From Sistotremastrum niveocremeum HHB9708 (Eukaryota; Basidiomycota; Agaricomycetes; Sistotremastrales; Sistotremastraceae): a stretch of 64,000 nt of DNA. The notes beneath the pieces were generated by a model. That model made no database searches, was not told the origin of the DNA, and saw only the letters and a program-made list of their open reading frames with translations. Shown one piece after another: positions 1 to 11,831 of the stretch. Made by a program: the position numbers and the translations under genes. Location of the stretch: the NCBI GenBank assembly GCA_001630475.1, contig KV419425.1, positions 169,397-233,396 on the forward strand, in the 5' to 3' direction. Every line of letters begins with the position of its first letter. Positions within the stretch are counted from its first letter, which is position 1.

Positions 1-3000
1 TTATGATCGTTATCGAAGCCAATAATTCCAGTACTCTGGGTGATCTGGTTCAGCGCAAACATCGTGGTTGCGATGTCAGCAGATGGAACTTTCAATCGTT
101 GGTCCAAATCGTTGCTTTCGGCAAGTCATGTGTCGCTTTACCCACGCCGAGATACGGTATGGCATTCTCCGGAGCGACCATCTGAGCGACAACAGGCATA
201 TGGAGGCATTCTGTTCATGAGACCTCACCGTCCGAGTCAATTGTTGCGCTGGACATACCAGAAAAATGTAGGAAAGACTGTATCCCCAAAGAGCCGTCAC
301 ATCTCGTGGCATTTGCTTCCGAGATTGCAAGCCGATTGGGGTTTGGCAAACATCCGGCAACTATCGCGGTCAGCTCCAAGCTTCTGATGGCGGCGACTTC
401 GAAGTTCACATGAGAACAAGAACGAGGGTCTTATACAACTTGAGCTGAATGACAAAGCACGGAGCAACATATTGTGCCAGCGTGCTGACTGTCGATTGGG
501 CCCAATGCTCTTCGACATACCAGAGCCAAGGAGATCTGCATGGTGTCCGCGTACGTGGCATCCTTCATCAAAGCCATTGGTCGCTAGCCTCGGAAAATAG
601 CGGAAGAAGACGCCACAAAGCTCTTGAGAAGCATCCCCGTACCAGTGCAGGGTCTAGAACAAGAATCCACGTCCAACGAATCTTGGATGCTTTGCGTAAT
701 CTGATTGGAACGGCTAGATAATGAAATTGACACGGCGAAACTTGGCGTCAATTAAGAAGCGAAAGCAAGAAGAGATGAGAGACTTGGTTCGCTGACAGCT
801 TTTCTCACAGGTGCATGGCATTCCCAACAAGGCAATGAAAGCGGAGGCTTTATGAAACCATAATTGTCCGTCGAGGCACACGGAGCGAATTACGAGCTGG
901 ACCTGATTCAGAAGCTTAGGGGTATAGGCAATTAGAGCGGTAGAAAGGGGATGCAGAAGGTTCATTTACCCTGGAGTCGGGACGGGGTAGATGCTGACCA
1001 CGTGAAGCGTCGTAGGATCGGCCTGTCCACCAAAACTGCATGCTCGCCGGCTAATTGAATTTTCCTGCTCGACTCCGTGTTCTGATTACGGTCCCAGTGA
1101 ACACAATTGGTGGCGCCGGGATGAGATATCTACATTTGAGTTGCTTGGAGGATATGTTGCATGAGCTGAATATGGATTTTTCGATGAATGCACATGCGCG
1201 GCGATTAAAGATAACGCACTTATACATGTGAGATTGATTGATTATTCAATTGATGTTGGTCTGGGGGCAGCGCACATTTGATAGGAGGCCACTGTTGGCA
1301 CGGTGTCTCTACTGTCCAAACGGATGTAAATATCGCTGCGTGAACTACGCTTCAGATGAAGTGAAAGCGAACGGAGTGAAATAACCGGTGAATGCTGACT
1401 TGAACGACCGGTTCACATCCTAGAGAATGAATGGTCAAATGAATGAAAACGATGACAGACGTGGGATCAAGCAATTCCCCATTCTGCAATGAAGAGATCT
1501 GACGCAGAAGCTTTACGTCAGATGCTCAACTCGTCGTGAGAACAGGGGATCTGCCTAGAAATGGTCAGCGGCGAATTCGAATAGACTTGAATTGAACGCC
1601 GGATTAGGTACCGCACTTTATGTCCCAAATAAAATATCCTCATCAGGCTATCGATCAAAAATCTACGTCAGTACAAATCACAGATATCAAACGCGCCATC
1701 TCACCGGATGCGCGATCGTTGAACAAGTTGAGTGGCGTCGGGATGTCGGTGAGTCGAATTTACGGCTATCTAAAGTTAAGAATAAGCCGATCGTCTCGAA
1801 GGGACATGGTACCCCTGGGCAATTAGCGGAAGAAAATTTGAAGTGGAGTCAGGCACGTGTGCCTGAAGGCGCGCCGTCCGGCGGATTTCGGAACTGAGGC
1901 TTCCTTTCCTTCCCGCCATGCGTCGGGAGCCGCAACGCAACGTTCAATGACATTCAAGACAGATCCATTCGATCTGGTGACCCCGCTCACCCTCTGTTCA
2001 AAGTGGTATAGCGTCTTTGGATTAACCTATCAGAAGAAACATGAGATCGGTCCGGCGTCATGAGGGAAGCCTATCATGGCAACATTAATGACGGCATCGT
2101 AATGTCTTCCAACGTCCACTATAGACTATTTGGGCGGCGTGTTTCTCAAGAATATTTGGAGTTGAATCATCGTGTGTGAGTGGGACCCGGGGTTTCGATG
2201 TCCGAATCATACTGATTTCATCTGATTTGAAGTTCACTGACTGATCATCACCGGTGGTCGAGAGTCCGTCAAATTAACCAATGTTTGTCAGAATTTTGAC
2301 AACTGTTTGATGTTAGTTATCATCCTAGACCTAGCGACATGTCTCGTGATGTTACCCTAACAGGATACCACCCAGTTATTATGATCACGAAGACTTTATT
2401 ACTTTTCGGCTTCGGCGGGCAGAGACACATCATGTAGATGGCGTCAACAACACATGTCCAACCCTACCTCGCTTAGCGCTCTCTCATTCATTCTCAACAA
2501 CAGCGCCCCAATTCTCCAATCCAGCCACTATCTTACATGTACGAGATCCCAGATCCCAGATCCGTGTCCGAATTGTACTTCGACTTCTCGACTTCTTCTC
2601 CGTCGCTGCAGACCTGTCAACAGGCCGGACAATAATCCTCCGATGTCTCGTCTGAAGTTACATGCACGCATCCACGGCGAATCTGCATTTCTTGAGACTT
2701 GCTCCATTGTCGGACCCTCTGACGACCGGCTCCGAGATTTACAGGACCCGCGGCCTCCGTCCCATGTTGGATCTTTGGACTGTCTGAAGTTGACAGATGT
2801 GCTAACCTATTTCATTCTGACGTATCGACCACTGTGAACTGGGCAGTGGACATCAGTAGAGCCTTCTCAGCTTCGTATCAAACACGCAATGATCAATCGA
2901 GCTTGACGTGGTGGCAACACCGTGACCTCTGTTATTCTCTATCCCTATCTCAAGGCGACGTGTGAAAAAGTGATGTTGGATTTGAATGATGCGTTGACCC

Positions 3001-3326
3001 TCTCATGTCGTTCCTCAGGCCTCGGATTGAATGTCAGGCTTCATTGTCCTCCTATATTCTACGCATAGCGACCACTGATCACGAGAAGTATTTCACACCG
3101 ATCGTCTTTTGTTCGTCCAGTGAACCCATGACGGACCTCTCCTATCTCGAAACTCAAGTCACTTGACAATGACCGAACAACCTCAACACCCTCGCTCTCG
3201 TCCTTCGCTTCCGAATGACACCGTAGCCGTAATCCCTTCACCAACAATGTCAACACCAAATCATCCGATCCAATATCTTTTTTCCAGCACGAGATCACTC
3301 TTCAACCCCACATTTCGACTTCGACG
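1..3326. other. gene-poor region, no supportable gene
   Basis: No frame here combines length, plausible splice sites and protein-like composition. Frames are interrupted every 60-130 codons on both strands. One short stretch near 281-411 (plus) reads like an exon (alanine-rich helix, no stop) but has no convincing partner exons, so I do not call it. The DNA may be decayed repeat sequence or intergenic spacer. Confidence 0.5.
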
Positions 3327-3495
3327 TAAGGGGTCGTTTGGATGCGCCAATAAAATAGTATATAATGCCGAAATACAGTATTTTGAGTATTTCAGATATA
3401 TTTTGACAAGTCGCGTTTGTTTGCACCAAAATATATCTTTGCCAATATATCTTGTGGATATTTTGAGACGATATAACTGCCAAAATATACCAAAA

Positions 3496-3524
3496 AGTAA
3501 AAACAGGTCTGACCTGTTTTTACT
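3496..3524. repeat. perfect palindrome inside the MITE
   Basis: A 14-bp arm (AGTAAAAACAGGTC) is followed after one base by its exact reverse complement. It can form a strong cruciform or hairpin and lies about 170 bp inside the left end of the MITE. Confidence 0.85.
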
Positions 3525-3831
3525 CCATTTATATTCCTGCGCTCACTGCTGACTGCTCATGGCCTCTACATGTATGCTCGCTATATATGATCTGCCTACG
3601 ACTACAGTACAATTCTCGCAGGCTTCTATCTCTCTCTACGAGGCTCTCTGATACAGTTTCAGTCTCGGAACATTTTCCTGGAATATCGGGAGCCTCAGCG
3701 ACAAGAACCCGGATCTTTCTCGCAATCGCGACAACCTCAGACAGTTCCGTCTCGCCGCCGCCTCCGCCGCCTCGCGCCACCCAGAAGCTTCGCTGTCGTC
3801 GAATGCAGCGTCGTTGTTGCTGTCCGGTGTT

Positions 3832-3859
3832 GCCACGTCATCTGCAGAGGTGACGTGGC
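3832..3859. repeat. inverted repeat GCCACGTCA/TGACGTGGC inside the MITE
   Basis: Two perfect 9-bp arms (3832-3840 and 3851-3859) are separated by 10 bp. Each arm contains ACGTCA, the half-site of a CRE/ATF-type motif, so the element could carry regulatory sites as well as secondary structure. That role is inference. Confidence 0.6.
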
Positions 3860-4025
3860 GTAAAATTTGAAGTGTAGATATAATATTTCCGGAGTGGCTG
3901 TTTGGCAACTCCTCATGAATATAACAGAATAAAACGAGATATTGTATTTTGTATATCTCGAAATATAGTTTTGACATTATATACCGTTTGTGATATAATC
4001 GCGCGCGCATCCAAACGACCCCTAA

Positions 4026-7000
4026 GAGAACTCAGAATAATATATTCACGCAGTGAAGAGGAAACCTCAAAACCCAACAAGGAAGAAAGAAAGACCGATC
4101 GTAGCGGCCAACGGCCCGTCCCGGTCCACACATTCCTATGAAAAATACCCTTTAACACAATAACACTGTCAAAACAGTCTACCTGAAACGCCATACGGAT
4201 ACCTGGAGCTGAGAATGGAGTGACGTTCGAAGAATCGGAAGGAGAAAATTTGGATGGGTAATAAACGAAGGACCGAGGTGGACGAAATTTTCGAGGTCGG
4301 AATCGCGGTGGGACCGCAGCGCAGCACGCATGCTGCCAGTTTGAGGGTACGATTGAATGCGAGCTGGGGGATTTCTTTTGTTATCCGATTTTTGCGGTTC
4401 GGGCTCGATTATTCAAGAGGCGATCTTCGAAGAAACGGATAGAGAAAATTTGACCGGCGAATAGACGTAGATCCGAGTTTAGACGAAATTCCTAGCCGCG
4501 GAATAGCAATGGGGCCGCTCGTTGAGTACAAGTTCGGGAGTACGATGGAGTGGATGAGATCGGGAATTCTATCTCTTTCGTCTCGCAAGGACCAGCGCAG
4601 TGAGGTCCAAGGGACAGCACGCAAGAACAAGAAAGAAAACGATCGAAGCAAAGGAGATAGCCTGAGGAACATCGAACAAGTGAATCGACATCAACACCAT
4701 CTCGGGAATGTAAGTGGATGCTGAGCGCTGATCTGGGAACACACTATCAGACCGGAAAATGCGAGGGATTGAAATGAACAAAAAGACACACCGGAAAATC
4801 AACAGTTGATCGAAAAAATGAGAATCCCCGTCGGAGCGAATCATAATTTCAAGTTCGAACTTGATCAGGGCCGCCGGAATTCACTGACCATGGACAGCGG
4901 AATGTGAAAACTAGGAGATCCGCTGTTGAGTGTAGTTGTCGGGATGTCGGTGGACGCTGAGCGCTGATCGTCACGGTCGTGATCGAGAAACGTGGAACGT
5001 CGAGCATGGAACGGACAGTGCGAAGAGTGGACCGGGAAATACACCTATGATCGAGAAATTGCGTATTACCGTAGTAGCATCAAAAGGTCAGACCATGAAC
5101 CCGGAATATTCGCAAGGCACATCACTACAGGTAGAATATCTGTGTGTTGGAATGTCAAGTGGAGTACGAAGAACGGGAGGCTGGACTCTGGACTCAGGCC
5201 AGTCTCAAGCCTCGGGGTCGGGGTCGGCATCAGAATACTAGGAGAATGTCAATTCGAAGAAGGAGTGGAAAGCCAAATCGAGAACAAGGTTGACGGAAGT
5301 TATTAACGGAAGAAGATCGAACGAAGGGTCAGAGAATGTCAGTGGCGTCGTGCCTGAGTCCGGAGTGGAGACTGGACCGCGGGACGGCATGCCCACGCGT
5401 GCAACTTCAATATAGCTTCAATCCAGGGTTCGGGGATCGAGCTCGGGTTCAATGCTGTTCAATTAAGGGACCGTGCGGGATGTGGCATGTGGGGATGGCG
5501 TGCTCTTGCTACGTTAGTACTGTTGAAGCTGAAGAGGTAGGAATAATACGTGCTATGAGTTTTGTATATGGGCTGCGTGAGAACGGTCGGGTACGTACTA
5601 GACGCCCTAGTTAAATATTCGAATCAAAAATCAGAATATATTCCAATAAATCAAACTTCCCGAAGACAAGAGTACTGGCTCTAGCTCTCAAGAATTTTGA
5701 TGCCTATAAGCGCCCCGACCTCGACACCAAATCTAGCGATCCGATTTCTTCCATTCGCCGACATGATCTCGATTCAGCTCCCGATTCTCGAATCGGTGGT
5801 AGTGTCTCGAGGAATAAGCCGCATGATGTTCCGAGTTCGAGGGACCGTGTAGGCTGATCCTACGTAAGAAGGTGGTGAAATGTTCATCCGATTTTCAAGG
5901 AAGAGTTGTAGGAGCGCGAGAGTGAATACTGGGGACCGATTCGGGTGGGAATACTGGGAAGGTGTCGGCGTCGTGGCGTCGTAGGGTCGAGAATAATTGT
6001 ATGTACTGCGCGAGTATCTGTACGTCAAATCCAACAAGCAATTGATGAAATAGACCTCCACATCAATGAGACTTTCCGAGCCCGTCCGTGGAAAGCGGAA
6101 AGCGGAAGCGAATAGCCGACCCAGCGTCCAGCCTCAGCCTGTCTGAGCGTTCACCGTTGCGGACGTAGGGAACGGTGGGTACATGTTTGATAGTTTCGCC
6201 ATCAAAGCACCAACAAGGATCACGTTCACAAAAGCCGATATCAAACATCGTTAGTTCCGCAAATGCTTATTTAGGTCGGATGAAGTGTTCCTCCCTTCTT
6301 TATAGAACTTCGAAGCTTTCCGGCTTCCGGATTCGGAAGGACGTAGCGTGGTCTCGTGGGTCTTGCTTCCCCGCGCCTTCTTCTGATTGGCCGGTGCCTG
6401 AGACCCTGAGCTCGGGCGAGTGCTGGGCGCTTAGCGCTTGATCTGTTGATCTGTTTTGGAGCTGAACCGGGGGGATGGCGCGCGCTTGGATCGTTGGGAT
6501 CTTCTTTTATGCTTTGTGCTATTGAGCTTATTGAGCTTGTTGCGTGGAGATCTTATTGTGTTTGTTGCATAGCACAGTCATTATACATTCGTCAAAGAGA
6601 GAGAGAAAATGGAAAGATGAGTCTATCATGCGCTCGATTACATTACATTTCATCGTGAAGTTACTGTAATGGTAACGGTAATGGTGAATGTAATCGTAAT
6701 CGAATCGCGATTGGAATGACGGAAAGTAGGAAAATGAGGGCGTATATTGTTTACCCCTAGGATCGTCAGCCACGTGCTTTCGTTAATGTCCAGCGCTGAT
6801 CTTACATAATGAGAATCTCTGCGCTGTTCTCTACTAAAGGTACCGGGCCCTCCGCGCGTGGCCTTTGACAACATGAACCCTATTCTCCGAACTCTTTGAC
6901 CTCCTAGACTCACGGCCGATCACCAACACCGAGACAGGGGCCGCTACAGGAGAATTAGGAGTACGACGACGACGCGTGGCTTGACGTCCGTAATTCGTAA

Positions 7001-8160
7001 GATAGCATAGAGACCGTGACAGAGCTAGGAGACGATGAGACAAGAGAGGAGAATTGAATGAGACGAGAGAGAGACATCCGGCTCCGGGCGAATCGGAATG
7101 TAATCCGGGGTCGCGGTCGGGGTTTCGTATTCGAATTTCCTAAATAGGCGAAGTGGATGTGCCTGGACCTGGGGCCTGGATCTTCGGTCATCGTATCGGT
7201 TTCGGGATTTCAGATCGCGTATTCGTATGCGTTTGTGTAGGTTCGGACGTTTCGGATCGCTGTGTCATTCAGATTCGAGAGAAGACGAGAGCGGGCGAGA
7301 AGAACTGTCAAACTCGTCGTCCAGGCCTTTGGCTCGAGAACGAGAACAAACGAGCACGCAAGCAAGGCTGAGGTCGAGTCGAGTCTGTGTGCTGTGTTGA
7401 TGCTGTCAGCGTCGGGTTGGCCGAATGTGATTCCGAGGCGGGGAATGGCAATGGGGCTGTGCTGAATATGTATTTGTGTGTTGTAACAGTCGCGAGTAAA
7501 GAGGGATTTACGTAACGAATTGGTGAATTTGCCTTTTTGAGTGAATTGTTGTGCGATTCGCGTGAGGATGGATGGGGATGGGGAATTCCAGGCTGGCTGA
7601 GGATGTTCAAAGGAATGTTCTGTAATGGTGATTATCGATGGTAATGTTTCTGTTGGACGTTCGGATTGACCGATGTATGAAATGAACAATGAATGATTTA
7701 GCGATCAACGGAATGGACGTGGTAGCGATGGATCGAATATTCTGCATTTGACGAGCAGAATGGAGACCCTTGAGGATGTATGAGCTCATGATCAGCGTTG
7801 TCGAGCTCGACGTCGAATACGTCGCGCACCGAGAAGCGTCCGAGGGGGATTGACCGTGTGATCGGGGGCCTCTTGCTGACCCCAAACTTGGCAGGGGCCG
7901 CGCCCGAGCGCATAAACAGAGCCAAACACGACAAACTCTATTTCTCGTTACGGGAAGCGAGCAAGGCCCAGATCTGAGTTTGAACAAACGAGATTCAGTC
8001 TCCGCCCGAAAATCTTTTTCTTTGACTATTTTCCCGCAACGACCACGAATTTGGAGAGAAGCGAACGTCTCCGTCCCTTGATAAGGGGGCAGAGTCAGGT
8101 ACGCCATTTCTCGATCCCATCTTCCCCCTCGTTTCTCCCTCTCTCCAAGTCATTAGCAAC
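4026..8160. other. intergenic, degenerate repeats, no supportable gene
   Basis: This is a mosaic of diverged direct repeats. One example is a block containing GACGCTGAGCGCTGATC, near-duplicated at about 4701-4736 and 4938-4975. Open frames are short and overlap on both strands without codon-like bias. The last few hundred bases before 8161 are the probable promoter and leader of the zinc-finger gene. Confidence 0.5.
4226..4516. repeat. two diverged direct copies of a ~93-bp unit
   Basis: 4226-4318 and 4426-4516 align along their whole length. Both start TTCGAAGAA and share GAGAAAATTTG, GACGAAATT and GGAAT.GC..TGGG.CCGC, with a 200-bp period. Substitutions and small indels show that they are old. 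Similar words recur near 7420-7450, so this is part of a degenerate repeat field between 4.2 and 7.6 kb. Confidence 0.6.
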
Positions 8161-11100
8161 ATGGTCGACGTCCCGGCCGATACCGTCTCCTCGCCGTCGC
8201 CAACGTCCTCCCCGACCGTCAACACGTCCGCCGCACCCGCTCCCGCCGCCTCGTCCGCCAACGCCTCTGCTTCTCAGACCGCGACCACGGCTTCTGCATC
8301 CTCGAATAGCGCAAACAATGGCGTCACGAAGCGCTACCGCACCGCACCAGCCAAGACTTTCCAGTGTCGCGGCTATGGTGAATGTCGAATGGTCTTTTCT
8401 AGGAGCGAGCATCTAGCACGTCACGTCAGGTCTGTCTTTGCAGTCGCGCTTTTTTTCGAGACCAGCAGCTCATGCGCGAGTTTAGGAAACATACTGGCGA
8501 ACGACCATTCAGCTGTCATTGCGGGAAACAGTTTTCTCGTCTCGATAATCTTCGTCAGCATGCTCAGACGGTTCACGCTGACAAAACGGAGGCGAACGAA
8601 AACATGATGCGTGAGCTTACATCCCTTCACACCGGGATCAACTCTGGTAAAGGACCTCGCTCAAAACGGGGTGTCTCTTCAGCCAATGCATCAAATACGA
8701 GCAACATCGCTCCGAATCCTGCGCCAGTCGCCATCCCGCCGCCTTCCGCCGCTATCAAAGAGGAACCGCGCACGCCTATCTCGCCTGCGCAACCTCAGCA
8801 GGAATGGCTGAATCATTCGTTCATGCCGACGCAGCTCTCTATCCCTTCGCATCTCAACGTTCGGCCTAGTACGTCCGCTAGCTACGAGAGCGGCGCGTAT
8901 GGCAATGGTCTGGGCATGGGCATGTATGGTCCTCACGTCACGCATCCGAGCCTCCACAGCTTGCAGACGCAGCGTTCGCCTACCGACTCTCACGGCGCAT
9001 CAGGAGGAGCCGGCCATTCCTTTCGGCCCTCCCCTCCCCTCCTCCCATTTCCTTCCCAAGCGCCCCATCACTCTCTCCCATCCTCAACTCCTTTTCACGC
9101 CCATACCTACGCTGCACATACCTACGCCCAACAACATCAACAACAGCATCAAGGCGGAGGCGGGGGACACCCCGATTCACCAGATTCGTCAAGCGTCGTA
9201 TCACCCCTCAGCGCTATACCCCCTCTACCAACACCCACCAGCGAGCTACCACCCCATCAGCTCGGCGGGAGCGGGCCAGGAAACGGCGGGAGTAATCGCT
9301 CACCCCCCTCACACTCAAATACCCTCCCCTCCCCTAACGGACTCCCCACCCCTCCGAATCAGTCCAGATCAGGGAACGCAGGCGGAGGAGGAGGAGGAGG
9401 ACGGAATTCCTTTCGGAGTTCACCGACCGGTCAAGATGGAGGACATGGACACGGGCATTCCTTTCGGATTGTCGAGCAACATGGACATGGACATGGAGGC
9501 GTCGGTGTCGGTGTCGGCGGGGGGCCTACCCAGTCCTTTCTCGGAAGTGGCGGTAAGCCCATTTCTTTCCTTTCGCCATTCCCCTCCCCTATCCCCTTTC
9601 ATGCCTTTTGAGTTCTTTTCGTCCGAATTCGTGTTTTGAAAAATGACTGCGCGCTTCGAACGCGTCTTTTTGCTTTCTTTTCTGCTTTGCTTCGTCTCTC
9701 TGTACTACCTTGTGCTTTCTATTCTTGTGATATCTCCGCTTTTTATACCCTTTTCTTTCTTTTTCGTTTTTATGCAAAAGGCGGTCCCGAGGGACCTCCA
9801 AGTACGCCACGCACACACCCTACTCTCTCTCTATCGTACTATCCACCTTCACCGCACTTTACACTCTCCCTCCTGTCAGTTTTCCAGTCAAATTATCCGC
9901 TATCCAACGCTCTGATATCATCTCCTCCTCTCCTCCTCCAGGCTCCTCCTCTCCCACGCCGCCGTCAGCAGCGCACCATCAATCATCAGCCTCCGCAATC
10001 ACAGAACGTCCGCCTTCAACCGGCTCGCCCTATTTCCCACCGACGCCTACGTCCTCGACCCTCTCCCATTCGCACCTCGTCCATTCAAACCCGAACGTCC
10101 ATTCGTACACCTACTCCCATTCAATCCTCCCCATGGCCCACCAGACAGTCACAACAGCCTCAGGAGCGACATATCCACAACTCCCCTCTACCTACTCCTC
10201 CCATTATTCAACGTCCTACGCCCCCGGCCCACCCAACTCCCTCCCTCACGTCCAATCCGAAGCCCAGCAGGGATATTCATATTCGAACTCCTCCTCGCCG
10301 ATATATCACTCCCAGTCCATGGGAGGAGGAGGGGGAGCGGGAGGACATACGCCCATTAGTGCGAGTGCCGGGAGTGGAAGTGGAGGAGGAAGTGTCAGTC
10401 CCAGTCCGACGAACGAATACTTTCATCATCAAGCCGATCCTCATTCAGGGGCGCATGGGCACGGACATGGAGGGAATACGAACGCGAGCTATTCGGTCGT
10501 ATTCTGATGATGACCGTCGCTCGTCTTCGCCATCTGCTTCTGCTTCGCCCTTCGATTCGGGTTCGGTCGAGGATTTGAATTCAGTACTGAGTTCGAATCT
10601 GGGTCCGTCTACCTCTTCGCATTTGAATTTCGGTTCGGCGGGGGCGAGAATGGATGGATGGGATGATGGATTGAATGGATCGATTGGATCTGGGGATGGT
10701 GATGTGGCGGGCGTTTGCGCTGATGCGAATGCGGATACGGATACGGATGCTTTCGCATCTTCCGACTCGCGCGGAGACGTGGATCTAGACGTCTTCATCG
10801 ACGACGAAGGTTTCGAGGACCTCTTCGTCGAGCGAGACGTCGATGGGGATAATGATCGTGATCATGATCATGATCTTATGGACGACGGATGGGATCATCG
10901 ATGTAACATCGACATCGAATTCGGCGGGCAAAGTCGCGTTCTGGCCGGAGCCCGAGTCGGAGACGAGTTATCATTATCAGATGATGTGGACTGTTATAGG
11001 AGTTGGCACGAACAGGCCGATTTCCAATTTGGTCTGCCTACGCCGCCTGTGGATGACCCTTCGTCCACGTCCGGATATCTCGATTTCTATCCCCATGCTC

Positions 11101-11264
11101 ATCATCAGCCTCCTCTTCACGATTCCGGTCTTCGTCACGACTGCGGCTACGACGCGCCATTTCTTCCTACATCGTCCGATGAATCCTGTTCCGATGATCC
11201 ATATCCATCTTCATATCTTCTATCTCCTCTTTCTCCGGTGGCCAAAGCTTTTCTTTCGCTTTGA
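8161..11264 (+). CDS. C2H2 zinc-finger transcription factor (Adr1-like finger pair)
   Basis: Proposed exons are 8161-8429, 8486-9552, 9781-9801, 9942-10393 and 10449-11264, giving 874 aa. The DNA-binding module lies at about residues 65-115. Finger 1 is C-X5-C-X12-H-X3-H, with intron 1 falling within its last turn. Finger 2 is C-X-C-X12-H-X4-H with the linker KHTGERPF. This paired form ([10 protein letters not shown], then [11 protein letters not shown]) is typical of fungal Adr1/Msn-like regulators that bind GC-rich promoter sites in the nucleus. The rest is Ser/Pro/Gly/His-rich, with SFR-containing repeats and an acidic Asp-rich C-terminal part that could be an activation domain. The fingers and exon 2 are secure. 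The 21-nt exon 3 is optional, since skipping it keeps frame, and intron 4 (10394-10448) was chosen because its length restores the acidic frame. The true 3' end may lie further downstream (see the next entry). Confidence 0.65.
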
Positions 11265-11831
11265 ATACTTTGCATAATGAGTGCTGAGTGCGGATGTCCG
11301 GGTTCGATTCGATTCGAGGATGGGTGTTGTGTGCGCGAATGGCTTGGAATACGAAAAGAAATCAAAGAATCCACGAAAAGCGAATGAAGAACTCGAAATC
11401 ATAATTAATCGCGAAATTGCTCGTTCTTTATTTATCCGCTGCTTAATTTTTTTCGTCTCTATTGCTTTCCCACTGCTCTCTTCTCTTCATTCGCATTTTT
11501 ATTGTCTCTTTTTTGCGACTCTGGGGATTTATCTTGTCTGTGCCTCCTAATTCGTTCTCTGGGGACTTGAGTCGGCACCGTTATATTTTTTGCCATCTAA
11601 TTCTGTCTCTTTCTTTTCTTTTGGGTCTTATGGGTGTTCTCGAAATCTTGATATCTCTGTACTGCTAATACCCCGCTCTCTAACGCTTTTTTGGGATTCG
11701 CTTCCGAATACCCCTTTACGCTTGTCGAATCTTCGTTCCTGGCTCATCGTCCGGCTTTCGGAATTCTTTCTCTCATTTTCTCTCAATTGTGCAAATATCA
11801 ATGTTCTAATCAACTTCCTATAATAATTCAG
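11265..11831. other. T-rich gap, possible long intron or promoter
   Basis: A pyrimidine-rich tract ends in a good branch point and acceptor (TCTAATC, then AATTCAG at 11831). This fits either a 0.6-kb intron of one large zinc-finger gene or a spliced 5' leader of a second gene. No protein-like frame is seen. Confidence 0.5.

Larger units (their letters stand above)
3330..4022. mobile_element. MITE, PIF/Harbinger (Tourist)-type, 693 bp
   Basis: The element begins with GGGGTCGTTTGGATGCGC (3330-3347) and ends with its exact reverse complement (4005-4022), flanked on both sides by the trinucleotide TAA (3327-3329 and 4023-4025). A 3-bp TWA target duplication and a G-rich terminal repeat containing GTTTGG are the known signature of PIF/Harbinger elements and their Tourist MITEs. 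Imperfect inverted similarity continues inward in the AT-rich flanks. No transposase frame is present, so it is non-autonomous. The core (about 3640-3860) is GC-rich, unlike the AT-rich arms, and may be captured sequence. Intact ends and an exact target duplication suggest a fairly recent insertion. Confidence 0.87.

Noticed and set aside
40-720. Overlapping plus-strand frames at the window start as a possible partial gene
   Set aside because: Frames overlap with stops, no consistent splice chain and no recognised motif.
8899-9639. 246-codon alternative frame over zinc-finger exon 2
   Set aside because: Shadow of the proline/glycine-rich coding frame, with no motif and no splice logic.
9636-10393. 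Long open frame through the zinc-finger gene starting [10 protein letters not shown]
   Set aside because: Its 5' part runs through the T-rich intron at 9553-9780 and through a frame without the Ser/His-rich composition. Only its 3' part (from 10449) is used as an exon.
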